From the NCBI RefSeq assembly GCF_014637345.1, contig NZ_BMEX01000018.1:1-40896 (forward strand): a DNA stretch of 40,896 bases. The letters are read 5' to 3'. Below, in pieces: positions 17,017 to 25,607 of this stretch; position 1 is the first letter of the stretch, and each line of letters starts with the position of its first letter. The notes beneath the pieces were generated by a model. It saw only the letters and a program-made list of their open reading frames with translations, had not been told where the DNA came from and searched no databases. This DNA is from Kroppenstedtia guangzhouensis. Its GTDB lineage: Bacteria > Bacillota > Bacilli > Thermoactinomycetales > DSM-45169. The position numbers were made by a program, and so were the translations under genes.

Positions 17017-18716
17017 TTGACCCTCAGTGTTCGCAGCCGATTGACAGCCGCCGCCACCTCGTGCTTGCGGGGGAGAGCCAGATCACCGGGATGCTGTCCA
17101 CGGAAGGGGGAAAGGAAATCCAGGCCGTTTTTTTTCATCTCCTGACAGATCTCTTCGATCAACTCCCGCAGAGTTTTGGAGCCATCGGCCCGTTTGCCCA
17201 ACAGTCGCAATATCTCTGCAATGGCCCGGGTCTGACTGGGATCGACCAATTGTTCCACTCCGGCCAGGTTCAGGTGGGCGGTACCGAATTGAATCGTATG
17301 GAGCCCCTTGGCATCCACCTTTTCCCTTTTCCCTTTTTTGGGATCCAAACCGGCGGCAAGGGGAACCCGGGAGGTAACATCCCCAAAAACCTTTCCCCCC
17401 TCCTGGTCGCGGTTATTGCTTTGAGCTTCGGCCACTTCCTTTGCCTGGCGGGTCACATCGAAGGGGTGATATTCATCCATGAGAATCACGGTATCCGCCA
17501 CATCAAAATAGTCACCAGAGCCGCCGAGAACGAGAATGCTGGAGGTACCTCTCTCTTCGTACAGCTGACGTACCTTATCGATAAAGGGGGTGATCGGTTC
17601 TTTTTCCTTCGCCACCAGTTTTTGCATCCGGCCGTCCCGGATCATAAAGTTGGTGGCGCTGGTGTCCTCGTCGATCAGGAGACAGGAAGCCGCCATCTCC
17701 AGGCTCTCCACAATGTTGGCAGCCTGGGAGGTGCTCCCGCTGGCATCCTCTGTGGAGAATTGAAGGGTATCCCGGCCGAAGGGAAGGTTGTTGATAAAGG
17801 GGGAAATGTTCACTTTCTCCACTCGGCGACCGTCCTCGGCCCTCACCTTCACCGCATCCACATCCGTAATCACGTACTCCCGGCCGTCTCCACCGATGTG
17901 ATCGTAGACTCCCCGTTCCAGCGCGTTCAGGAGTGTGCTTTTTCCATGGTAACCCCCACCCACGATTAAGGTGATCCCATCGCGGAGGACCATTCCCTGG
18001 ATCGGCGGCCCGTGGGGAACCTCCACCGTAGCCCGCATGGATTCAGGAGCGCGGAATCTCACCACTTCTTTCCCTGTCAGGGGAAGGTCACTCACCCCGC
18101 TCTCCCGGGGTAATACCGCACCATCAGCCACAAAGGCAATCCAACCCTTCTCTTTGAGGTGGGATCGAATCGACTGTTGGTTATCCACCAACCGCATCCG
18201 CTCCTCCACCCCTTTCCGATCGATGGCTTCCACCGGAATCGCTTCATCCACCAAGCGGGGGAGGAATCCGCAAAGCATCTCCTCCGCCTTTCTTCCCAAC
18301 ACACGCCGTCCTTGGGCGGGAAGGCCCACCGTCACGCGAACTTCCACATAATCCCGGGTGACCACCGCCGCAGTGCGGGGCAGGATTTCCTGACCCGGCC
18401 GGTCCACATCGATCAGACCGCTCTTACCTGTCCCTTTGGTGCGAAAGGAGTAACGTCCCACTTTCCTCGCCCAGACCCTGGTCACCCAGTCTTCCAAAGC
18501 AATTTTACGATGGGGAACACAAAACCACTCCTCCGGATAACCCGCCTCGTCTTGAGACATCCGCACCCGGATACGGGAAGGAGCCGCAAAGGGGTCTCCC
18601 TGTACGTAGTCGATCCACAGTGTAAACCGGGGAAAACGGTACGCTCCCTGAATCTCTTTATAAGCCTTGTACCCCCTGCCGTCGATGCGGGAAAGCGTCT
18701 GTTGCAACCGTTTCAA
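17013..18716 (-). CDS. ABC-class P-loop ATPase (COG3044 family)
   Basis: 567 residues. The middle of the protein carries a P-loop, LIVGGGYHGKSTLLNALERG, followed by SMAASCLLIDEDTSATNFM-type Walker B sequence and LVLGGSGDYFDVADTVILMD, which mark the predicted ABC_ATPase family of unknown function. No membrane segments are seen. The start is TTG at 18716, 7 bases after AAAGGAGG; the ATG seven codons upstream contains the ribosome site itself. Its stop overlaps the rnhA start by 4 bases, so the two are translationally coupled. A nucleic-acid role is suggested by the neighbours only. Confidence 0.85.
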   Translation of the reverse strand: MKRLQQTLSRIDGRGYKAYKEIQGAYRFPRFTLWIDYVQGDPFAAPSRIRVRMSQDEAGYPEEWFCVPHRKIALEDWVTRVWARKVGRYSFRTKGTGKSGLIDVDRPGQEILPRTAAVVTRDYVEVRVTVGLPAQGRRVLGRKAEEMLCGFLPRLVDEAIPVEAIDRKGVEERMRLVDNQQSIRSHLKEKGWIAFVADGAVLPRESGVSDLPLTGKEVVRFRAPESMRATVEVPHGPPIQGMVLRDGITLIVGGGYHGKSTLLNALERGVYDHIGGDGREYVITDVDAVKVRAEDGRRVEKVNISPFINNLPFGRDTLQFSTEDASGSTSQAANIVESLEMAASCLLIDEDTSATNFMIRDGRMQKLVAKEKEPITPFIDKVRQLYEERGTSSILVLGGSGDYFDVADTVILMDEYHPFDVTRQAKEVAEAQSNNRDQEGGKVFGDVTSRVPLAAGLDPKKGKREKVDAKGLHTIQFGTAHLNLAGVEQLVDPSQTRAIAEILRLLGKRADGSKTLRELIEEICQEMKKNGLDFLSPFRGQHPGDLALPRKHEVAAAVNRLRTLRVK

Positions 18717-18749
18717 TGTGACTCCTCCTTTGTTCAAGTCTAGTCCGGT

Positions 18750-19313
18750 TCAACGGGGTGCAGCCAGCACCTCCCGGTACGCATCCCGGATGGCCTGAAA
18801 GTCGATCCAGGCCTCCCTTTTCGCCTCCGGATTGCGGAGAAGGTAAGCCGGATGGAAGGTGGGCATCATCCGGACTCCTTTCCGTTCCACCCACTGCCCA
18901 CGCACCCGAGTGATCCGGGCATCCGGGTCGATCAAGGCACGGGTGGGGGCCGAACCCAGTGTAACGATCAGCCGTGGCCGGATCGCGACGAACTGCTCCC
19001 GCAAAATGGTGATGCAAGTCTCCATCTCCTCTTCATGGGGAGTGCGATTCCCCGGAGGCCGGCATTTGACGATATTGGTGATAAATATCTCTGCCCTCGG
19101 AATCTCCGCCGCTTCCAGCATCCGATTCAACAATTGCCCGGCCCGTCCGACAAAAGGGCGCCCTTGCCGGTCTTCATCCGCCCCGGGCCCCTCTCCGACG
19201 AACATCAGTGGAGAAGCAGGGTTCCCTTCTCCCAACACAATCCGGGTCCGCCCCCGATGAAGGGGACAGCGACTGCACCGGGCATACCTTTGGTGTACTG
19301 ATTCCAGATCCAT
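18750..19313 (-). CDS. Type-4 uracil-DNA glycosylase (4Fe-4S)
   Basis: 187 residues. Cys13 and Cys16 (RCSRCPLH) and the later KCRPPGNRTP and ETCITI cysteines are the four iron-sulfur ligands of family 4. Motif GEGPGADED near residue 42 and the C-terminal HPAYLLRN are the uracil-recognition and catalytic loops. It excises uracil from DNA. The start is ATG 19313 after GGGAGGGG; the frame is open 75 codons further upstream but that part has no family similarity. The gene ends 33 bases before the ABC-class ATPase gene. Confidence 0.92.
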   Translation of the reverse strand: MDLESVHQRYARCSRCPLHRGRTRIVLGEGNPASPLMFVGEGPGADEDRQGRPFVGRAGQLLNRMLEAAEIPRAEIFITNIVKCRPPGNRTPHEEEMETCITILREQFVAIRPRLIVTLGSAPTRALIDPDARITRVRGQWVERKGVRMMPTFHPAYLLRNPEAKREAWIDFQAIRDAYREVLAAPR

Positions 19314-19370
19314 TCCGGTTCCCCTCCCATCTCTAAACTCCTTTTGAATTCCACCGGGATGGATAGAAGT

Positions 19371-19379
19371 ATTATCGCA
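19371..19379 (-). promoter_or_regulatory. Extended -10 promoter before the uracil-DNA glycosylase gene
   Basis: Reverse strand TGCGATAAT (extended -10, GATAAT at 19371-19376), about 60 bases before the start codon. No good -35 was seen. Confidence 0.35.
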
Positions 19380-19479
19380 TAATGAACCATCCTTCTTCCA
19401 TGACACGTTAAAACATGGTTGTATCATGATATAGTAATAAGATATAAACATTAACAGCCATGTCCGTCTTAATAACCTC

Positions 19480-19508
19480 TTGACCGGTTCTTTACAGACA
19501 TCTGTTAA
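19480..19508 (+). promoter_or_regulatory. Possible SigA promoter of the Cof-type phosphatase gene
   Basis: TTGACC (19480-19485), 17-base spacer, TGTTAA (19503-19508). The -10 is weak. Confidence 0.35.
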
Positions 19509-19568
19509 CATAAGGTAGGAACCATGTGAGAATGCCATTGAGGCGAAAGAGAAAAGGAGTGCATCTTT

Positions 19569-20402
19569 TTGTCCATTCTAAAATACCCATTGTTCGTTTC
19601 CGACATTGACGGAACCTTGGTCAACCAAATGAAAAAAATTCCCGACGCCAATAAAGAGACCCTTGCCGCCTTTCGTCACCACGGGGGACTCTTCACGCTT
19701 GCCACCGGACGAAGCTATATCGAAGCCAAGCATTTCATCGAAGAACTGGAGATCCGCATCCCTGTCATCCTTTGCAACGGAGCCCTGATCTATGATCCCT
19801 CCACTGACGTATTGTCACCGATGGCCACCATTGAACGGGAGATCATATTTAATACCCTGGTCGAACTGGAGAAACGAAAGGAGGTCTTGGACATCTTTGT
19901 CTATACCTTGGACCGGGTGTATGCCACGGGGATCAGCTCCTTCTCCCGGTCAGCCATTGAAGAGGGAGAGTTCCCTCTGGAACTGATCGACACATTTGAC
20001 CATATTCCCCAGGTTCCTCTGATCAAGTTGGTGATGGTGTCCAAAGAGGAGACGATGCAACAATTCCGCAAGTGGATGCTTCAAGTGAACCATCCGCTGG
20101 AATTGGTCCAATCGGCGGACTACTATTTTGAGCTCCTTCCCTCCAATATCTCCAAAGGAAATGCGGTCCGGTCCTTAGCCGAAAAAATGGATCTGACCAT
20201 GGAACAATGCGCGGTCATCGGCGATCACCTGAATGATCTGTCCATGGTGGAAGTGGCCGGAATCTCCGCTGCTGTTGCCAATGCCCATCCCCAACTGGTG
20301 CAGGCCGCCCGCCATGTGATGCCCAGTAACGAGGAAGCCGGCGTGGCCCACTTCATCCGCCGCCATCTACTGACGACCACCCCTCAAGCCCAGGGACAAT
20401 AA
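19569..20402 (+). CDS. Cof-type HAD-IIB family phosphatase
   Basis: 277 residues. Motif I VSDIDGTLV (Asp12, Asp14), TLATGRSY as motif II, a Lys in SKGNAV as motif III and GDHLNDLSMVEVAG as motif IV mark the Cof/YkrA-type IIB phosphatases, which act on sugar phosphates, FMN or similar metabolites. TTG start with AAAAGGAG upstream; no better ATG is present. It is a single-gene unit ended by a strong terminator. Confidence 0.9.
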   Translation: MSILKYPLFVSDIDGTLVNQMKKIPDANKETLAAFRHHGGLFTLATGRSYIEAKHFIEELEIRIPVILCNGALIYDPSTDVLSPMATIEREIIFNTLVELEKRKEVLDIFVYTLDRVYATGISSFSRSAIEEGEFPLELIDTFDHIPQVPLIKLVMVSKEETMQQFRKWMLQVNHPLELVQSADYYFELLPSNISKGNAVRSLAEKMDLTMEQCAVIGDHLNDLSMVEVAGISAAVANAHPQLVQAARHVMPSNEEAGVAHFIRRHLLTTTPQAQGQ

Positions 20403-20415
20403 TCCAAATAAAGCG

Positions 20416-20440
20416 ACCGGCGCGGAGGTTCCGCGCCGGT
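20416..20440. terminator. Bidirectional terminator between converging genes
   Basis: Eleven-bp stem ACCGGCGCGGA/TCCGCGCCGGT with loop GGT, followed by TTCTTT on the forward strand. It lies between the phosphatase and permease stop codons. Confidence 0.85.
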
Positions 20441-20454
20441 TTCTTTAATCGCGA

Positions 20455-21747
20455 TCAACTGATTACACGAAGAATGAGATGGAGGAGAAACAGACCCGAA
20501 ATGATATAAAGCGGTATCGGAACATCCTTTCCGCGACCCGCCGCCAGTTTCAGCAAAGGATAAACCACAAAACCGAAGGCGATCCCATCAGGTATACTGT
20601 GGGTCAAGGGAATCAAGGCGATGACCAGATATGCGGGGAACCCTTCGGTAAAATCCTGTAACGGGATCCGGCGGATACTCTCCAGCATCAGCCCGCCGAT
20701 CAGGATGAGGATGGGTGCAACAGCGCTGTCAGGAATCATGCCGATCCAAGGAGCTGCAAACAGGGTGAGCAAAAAGAGCAACCCCGTCGTCACTGCTGTC
20801 AAGCCGGTCCTCCCTCCTGCAGTAATCCCCGCCACAGTCTCCACCGTGGCCACAGTGGGACTGGTTCCCAACCATCCACAGGACAGCGTGGACAGAGAGG
20901 CGGACTTCAACACTTGGGGGGATTCTTCCCTCCGCCGGAGCATCTCCAGTTGCCCTTGGATCAACCCGAAGTTTTCAAAGATGATCACCATAGTCAGAGA
21001 AAAGACCGCCACCCAAAAAGGGAGAGTGAGCAAACCGGCAAAAGAGAAGCCTCCGAACAACTGATGATAGGCTTCAAAGGAGTGTGTTTGTTCTCCCCCC
21101 GTTCCTGTCAAACCGGTGAATATCCCCAGCACCGTTCCAGCAGCCAAGGTCAGCAGCAGACTTCCCGGAACCTTCCGCGCATACAAGATCAAACCGATTA
21201 CCAAGGTGGCACAGGTCACCAGCACCCGGGGCTCTCCAAGGTCCCCCAGGGCCAGGAGTGTGCGGGGATCGGAAACCACCAATCCCCCTTTTTGCAGGCC
21301 GATCAGGGTCAAGAGAAGCCCGATTCCCACAGTAATCGCCTCTTTCAGCGACCCCGGCACACTCTTTTGCAAAACACCCGACAGGGGGCTGAATGCGACC
21401 GCCGTAAACAACACCCCCGAAACCAGCACCACCGCCAGTGCCTCGGACCAGGACAGACCCATCTTCTGAACAAAGGTGTACGTGAACAGAACATTGATCC
21501 CCATCCCGGGAACCATCACGATCGGTGCGTTGGCCCACAGACCCACCAGCAGACTGCCGGCACAGGATGCGAGAACAGTCGCCACGACCCCTGCCTCCAC
21601 AGGGATTCCAGCGTCAGACAGAATCGTGGAATTGACCGCCACAATGTAGACCACCGTCACAAAGGTGGTCAGACCGGCCATCAACTCCCTCCGGGGTGTG
21701 GTTCCATGTTCTCTGAGTTGAAACCAACGTTGGAAATAACGGTTCAA
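20455..21747 (-). CDS. NCS2-family purine permease (AzgA/PbuG-like)
   Basis: 430 residues with about 12 hydrophobic segments. WANAPIVMVPGMGINVLF after the third segment, and GTSPTVATVETVAGITAGGR with GRTGLTAVTTG later, are signatures of the AzgA-like branch, which imports adenine, guanine or hypoxanthine by proton symport. The start is TTG 21747, 5 bases after GAAGGGA; a GTG ten codons upstream lacks a ribosome site. The substrate is by family only. No purine riboswitch was seen in the short upstream region. Confidence 0.88.
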   Translation of the reverse strand: MNRYFQRWFQLREHGTTPRRELMAGLTTFVTVVYIVAVNSTILSDAGIPVEAGVVATVLASCAGSLLVGLWANAPIVMVPGMGINVLFTYTFVQKMGLSWSEALAVVLVSGVLFTAVAFSPLSGVLQKSVPGSLKEAITVGIGLLLTLIGLQKGGLVVSDPRTLLALGDLGEPRVLVTCATLVIGLILYARKVPGSLLLTLAAGTVLGIFTGLTGTGGEQTHSFEAYHQLFGGFSFAGLLTLPFWVAVFSLTMVIIFENFGLIQGQLEMLRRREESPQVLKSASLSTLSCGWLGTSPTVATVETVAGITAGGRTGLTAVTTGLLFLLTLFAAPWIGMIPDSAVAPILILIGGLMLESIRRIPLQDFTEGFPAYLVIALIPLTHSIPDGIAFGFVVYPLLKLAAGRGKDVPIPLYIISGLFLLHLILRVIS

Positions 21748-21865
21748 GATAGTCCCTTCTCGTAAAAAACCCTCCACCCAACCGCGATGCCGATCGCATC
21801 ACGATACACATTGTAAAGGATCCTCATGATAAAGTGAAGTCAGTTGATTTTGAGGAGGAATGACA

Positions 21866-22948
21866 TTGACCAAAAAGCGACTTCGAGAGCACGGATACTC
21901 CGTTGGGCACCTTCCCACGGGTGTACACAACTGCATCACCGATGTGGCCCAAGTCCGGGTGGGCCATACCACTCTCAAAGAACCGTCCCAGGGCATTCTA
22001 ACCGGAGTGACCGCCATCCTCCCCCACAGCGGGAATCTTTTTCAGGAAAAATCGACCGCCGCCGTCCACGTCATCAATGGTTTTGGCAAAACCACCGGCC
22101 TGATCCAGGTTGAGGAACTGGGCGTGCTGGAATCTCCCATCCTGCTGACAAACACCTTCAGTGTCCCGGCAGTCACAGAGGGAGGCCTTCGCTGGCTGAT
22201 GGACGGCAATCCCGACATCGGCGGGCGGGACGGAACCGTCAATGTGGTGACCGCCGAATGCAACGACGGACAGCTCAATGAGATTCGCGGCCTCCATGTC
22301 CGACCTGAGCACGCCCTGGAGGCGATTCAAAACGCCCAAAGCGACATCCTTCCTGCCGAAGGAGCCGTCGGAGCCGGCACGGGAATGGTCTGCTTTGGAT
22401 GGAAGGGCGGGATTGGAACCGCTTCCCGACGGGTGTCTGTCCCCGGCCTCTCCGGCCATATCGGATCACTGGTCCTGACCAATTTCGGTGCTCCCGAAGA
22501 CCTGACCATCCTGGGTGTGCCGATGGCCGACCTGCAGGCAACCCCCTCCCCGCCCTCTGCCGACGGCTCCGTCATCATCGTCTTGGGAACGGATCTTCCC
22601 TTGGACTCCCGCCAACTGAAACGGCTCGCCAAGCGAGCCACATTCGGCCTGGCACGTACCGGATCCATCGCCCACCATGGAAGCGGGGATATTGTGATCG
22701 CCTTCAGCAACGCCCACCGACAGCCTCATCGGCCCGAGACTCCCCTCCTCATCTCCCGCCGCATCGCGGAAGACGGCCGCATGATCTCCCTCTGCTTCCG
22801 TGCCGCCGTGGAGGCGACGGAGGAGGCGATCCTCAACTCTCTGTTCATGGCGGAGACCGTCACTGGCAAAGACGGCCGAACCGTACCTGCTCTGCCTCGG
22901 GAAGAGGTTTTAAAACGACTTCGGAAACACAAAGAACCCAATATGTGA
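21866..22948 (+). CDS. P1-family peptidase (DmpA/L-aminopeptidase-D-esterase)
   Basis: 360 residues. N-terminal NCITDVAQVRVGHTTL, central GAVGAGTGMVCFGWKGGIGTASR, and ADGSVIIVLGTDLP with the Ser that becomes the N-terminal nucleophile after self-cleavage before it, all match the DmpA family. It releases N-terminal amino acids or hydrolyses D-amino-acid esters and amides. The start is TTG 21866, 7 bases after GAGGAGG; the ATG at 21860 is too near that site. Divergent from the permease gene, whose region in between is only about 120 bases. Confidence 0.9.
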   Translation: MTKKRLREHGYSVGHLPTGVHNCITDVAQVRVGHTTLKEPSQGILTGVTAILPHSGNLFQEKSTAAVHVINGFGKTTGLIQVEELGVLESPILLTNTFSVPAVTEGGLRWLMDGNPDIGGRDGTVNVVTAECNDGQLNEIRGLHVRPEHALEAIQNAQSDILPAEGAVGAGTGMVCFGWKGGIGTASRRVSVPGLSGHIGSLVLTNFGAPEDLTILGVPMADLQATPSPPSADGSVIIVLGTDLPLDSRQLKRLAKRATFGLARTGSIAHHGSGDIVIAFSNAHRQPHRPETPLLISRRIAEDGRMISLCFRAAVEATEEAILNSLFMAETVTGKDGRTVPALPREEVLKRLRKHKEPNM

Positions 22949-23016
22949 AAAGAGTCATGAAAGCCACTTCTGCGCAGAAATAATCTCACCAAACCTAACA
23001 TCCATATTGAAATAGA

Positions 23017-23043
23017 GGGGGAACTCTTTTCCCTCCCTTTTTC
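23017..23043. terminator. Terminator after the DmpA gene
   Basis: Seven-bp stem (23017-23023 with 23029-23035) followed by CCTTTTTCTC on the forward strand. Confidence 0.55.
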
Positions 23044-23066
23044 TCATCAATCCATGGAAACGGTTT

Positions 23067-23762
23067 TTAGGCTTGGCTGGAGCGATCGAGAGCATCTTTG
23101 CCGGAGAGCCACGTTTCATTCGTATAAGCCATCTCCCAAAAGGCCAATTCATACTCTTTGGCAATGATAAACTGTTCCATCATCTTTTCCCGGTCTTTGT
23201 CACTCGCTTCTTCCGCAAGATGATCCAAAAGGTCAATCTGTTCCTGCGTGGACGTCTGGAACCAATCGCTTGCATACATCTGAATCCAGTTTCGGTAGAT
23301 ACTCTGCTGAGGTTTGGCATCTTGATAAGCCTTTCCAATGTCGGCATACAGCCAATAACACGGAAGCATGGCAGCGACTGTTTCCCCAAGATTTCCCGAA
23401 AGCGCCGCCCGGTATAAATGCGATGTGTAGGCGTAAGCCGTGGGTGCCGGTTTGAATTGCGCCAAATCTTCCTCAGTGATGTGGAGTATTTTGGCATGTT
23501 CTTGATGGACGGTCAGCTCCGCCTCAGCGGTGAGCTTCGCTTTCTCCGCAAGCATGGATGTTACGTGAAAGTCCTCGGCCTGAGCCGCCGCCATGGCGTG
23601 GATCTTCCCATAATGTTTCAGGTAATAGATGTCCTGGAGAATATAGTATCTGAACGTCTCCAGGGGAAGTTCCCCACGAACAATACCTAAAACAAAGGGA
23701 TGATTGAGACTCATCTCCCAACTTTTCCGGGTTGACTGGCGCAATTCCTCTGAAAATCTCAT
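23067..23762 (-). CDS. tenA: Thiaminase II / aminopyrimidine aminohydrolase TenA
   Basis: 231 residues, close to the B. subtilis protein. The catalytic Cys is Cys135 in LPCYWLYADIG, the same number as in B. subtilis. The C-terminal FWEMAYTNE and the N-terminal YYILQDIYYLKHYGK are further TenA hallmarks. It hydrolyses 4-amino-5-aminomethyl-2-methylpyrimidine to salvage degraded thiamine. The start is ATG 23762, 7 bases after GAGGAGGG. Control is by the TPP riboswitch directly upstream. Confidence 0.96.
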   Translation of the reverse strand: MRFSEELRQSTRKSWEMSLNHPFVLGIVRGELPLETFRYYILQDIYYLKHYGKIHAMAAAQAEDFHVTSMLAEKAKLTAEAELTVHQEHAKILHITEEDLAQFKPAPTAYAYTSHLYRAALSGNLGETVAAMLPCYWLYADIGKAYQDAKPQQSIYRNWIQMYASDWFQTSTQEQIDLLDHLAEEASDKDREKMMEQFIIAKEYELAFWEMAYTNETWLSGKDALDRSSQA

Positions 23763-23843
23763 CAAAAAACCCTCCTCTTTGCATCATTCCGACGGAACGG
23801 AGGGTGAGGAAGGTAAGGTCGATCTACATTCGACATGGCTCCA

Positions 23844-23938
23844 CTTCCCTCCGCTGGCATCAACCAGATCAGGTTCCAAGGGTTTTAAAGTCCACACTTT
23901 AATCTCAGCCTTCCCATAAAGGCACCCCTAGCGGAAAA
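23844..23938 (-). promoter_or_regulatory. TPP riboswitch (THI element)
   Basis: Read on the reverse strand, the leader of tenA contains GCTAGGGGTGCC, GGCTGAGA, CCCTTGGAACCTGATCTGG and TGATGCCAGCGGAGGGAAG, which are the conserved blocks of the thiamine pyrophosphate aptamer. TCCGCT and AGCGGA close the outer stem. It represses tenA when thiamine pyrophosphate is plentiful. An expression-platform hairpin near 23820-23840 (GTCGA/TCGAC) is possible but unproven. Confidence 0.95.
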
Positions 23939-24052
23939 GAATTCAGCTTTCACGCTTATCCTACCATTGCAGGAGAGAAAGTCAAACCTTCGATGTATTG
24001 CCCGGATCCAACCTTCACGCAAGCGATCCCTCTACATCCCATTACACACATA

Positions 24053-24078
24053 CAAAAAACGGGCCGGATCCGGCCCGT
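24053..24078 (-). terminator. Terminator of tRNA-Pro
   Basis: A palindromic hairpin ACGGGCC-GGATCC-GGCCCGT (24059-24078) is followed on the reverse strand by a T-tract (24053-24058). Confidence 0.9.
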
Positions 24079-24091
24079 TGTCCGTTTGATC

Positions 24092-24168
24092 TGGTCGGGG
24101 CGACAGGATTTGAACCTGCGACCCCCTGCTCCCAAAGCAGGTGCTCTACCAAGCTGAGCCACGCCCCG
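24092..24168 (-). tRNA. tRNA-Pro (UGG), CCA encoded
   Basis: 77 bases. Acceptor CGGGGCG/CGCCCCG, anticodon stem CCTGC/GCAGG with loop TTTGGGA giving anticodon TGG, T-loop GGTTCAAATCC and a genomic CCA at 24092-24094. A 17-bp-spaced promoter lies upstream and a terminator directly downstream, so it is transcribed alone. Confidence 0.97.
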
Positions 24169-24224
24169 AAGATATTGGTGCGGTGAACCTTCAACCCAAA
24201 TGCCGGTAATCAGCACTGTTTAAT

Positions 24225-24253
24225 ATTATATACCAAAAGGATCATTTGCTCAA
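24225..24253 (-). promoter_or_regulatory. SigA promoter of tRNA-Pro
   Basis: Reverse strand TTGAGC (24248-24253), 17-base spacer, TATAAT (24225-24230). Confidence 0.75.
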
Positions 24254-24386
24254 GCACAAAAATGTGCCAAGGGAACAGCTTCTCCAACAGATACCTTTCC
24301 CCCGATCTTTTCGGATTTTTGCTTCTCTTCTCCTTAAAAATCCGTTACAATGGGGAAGATTCAATACTGGAAAGGTCGGAACGCCC

Positions 24387-25304
24387 ATGAATGCGGAACG
24401 CTTATTTTCACACCGGATCGGAAGGGTGCTGACAGCGTTGACTGCCATGTTTTTGTGGGGCAGTGCCTTTCCTGTAATCAAATGGGGCTATGATTCCCTC
24501 CAAATCGCCTCCAAAGACACCGGACAACAGATCTTGTTTGCCGGGTACCGCTTTTTCTTGGCCGCCCTGATGATTTTGGTGGTCTTCTTTCTTCTTAACG
24601 GACGACCGCGCTTTCAGAGAAAGACATTCCTCCCTTTGGTATGGATCGGTCTTTTTCAAACCTTTCTCCAGTACGCTCTTTTCTACATCGGTCTCGCTTA
24701 CAGTACTGGCATCCAAGGTTCCATCCTCGCCGGAACCACCTCTTTTTTTCAGATCCTGTTCGCCCGCTGGATGGTTCCCGATGAACCGATCACCCGACGC
24801 AAAATCCTGGGTCTGCTGATCGGCTTCGGTGGTGTGGTCATGGTCAACCTTCACCAGGAGAGTATGGAGTTCTCTTTGGGATGGGGAGCGCTTCTCCTGT
24901 TGATGGCGATGATGTCCTCTGCTTTTGGGAACTTGCTCGCCCGTAAGGGAGCGGCCCGGATGGATGTTGCTTATCTGACAGGATACCAAATGTTGTTCGG
25001 CTCCCTCGGTCTGATCCTGACCGGAGTCTCTCTGGCCGGTTGGCACCCTTTCTCTTTCAACCCGGAGTCGGGGGCCATCTTGTGTTACCTAGCTTTTTTG
25101 TCCGCCGCAGGCTTTTTGTTGTGGAACAATGTGATGAAGTACAATCCGGTGGGGAAAGTCTCCATGTTCCTTTTTGCCATACCTGTCTTTGGTGTCATGC
25201 TATCCAATCTGTTACTCGGCGAAACACTTCACCACTTCATTCTGATCGGGTTGGCCCTGGTCGCCACAGGCATCTGGATCGTCAACCGGGAGCCGGGAAT
25301 ATGA
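24387..25304 (+). CDS. DMT-superfamily transporter (two EamA domains)
   Basis: 305 residues with about ten hydrophobic helices in two homologous halves. The first begins at LTAMFLWGSAFPVIKWG and the second at WGALLLLMAMMSSAFGNLLA; both are typical EamA repeats of the drug/metabolite transporter superfamily. It is probably an exporter of an amino acid or metabolite. The start is ATG 24387 with AAAGG upstream; the frame is open for 47 codons upstream but without membrane helices or family similarity. Confidence 0.88.
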   Translation: MNAERLFSHRIGRVLTALTAMFLWGSAFPVIKWGYDSLQIASKDTGQQILFAGYRFFLAALMILVVFFLLNGRPRFQRKTFLPLVWIGLFQTFLQYALFYIGLAYSTGIQGSILAGTTSFFQILFARWMVPDEPITRRKILGLLIGFGGVVMVNLHQESMEFSLGWGALLLLMAMMSSAFGNLLARKGAARMDVAYLTGYQMLFGSLGLILTGVSLAGWHPFSFNPESGAILCYLAFLSAAGFLLWNNVMKYNPVGKVSMFLFAIPVFGVMLSNLLLGETLHHFILIGLALVATGIWIVNREPGI

Positions 25305-25374
25305 ACCCCCTGGTGGACGCCTCGAATACAAGACCAACCCTTTTTAATCCCAAAATATCCAGCTGATAATTCCG

Positions 25375-25402
25375 CCGCCGGCCACTTTCCGGCGGTTTTT
25401 TT
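25375..25402 (+). terminator. Rho-independent terminator after the DMT gene
   Basis: Seven-bp stem CCGCCGG/CCGGCGG around CCACTTT followed by seven T. The rest of the gap up to 25607 shows only a TATAAT at 25444-25449 that may be the -10 of the following gene. Confidence 0.9.
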
Positions 25403-25607
25403 CAGTGAGGGAGAAGGATTACACAGGTCTTGAAAAACGTCCGTATAATCGGAAGATAAATTGCCATAATAGCAACGGAATAAAAAGCATTGCACAGGAG
25501 CCATCTCAAGGAAGCATCCTTTTCCATAGTCACCAAGTACTGGATCCCCCAGCGGAAAGTCCTATTCAATTAAGAACATCCACGAAATCAAAAAGAGGAC
25601 GATGGAG

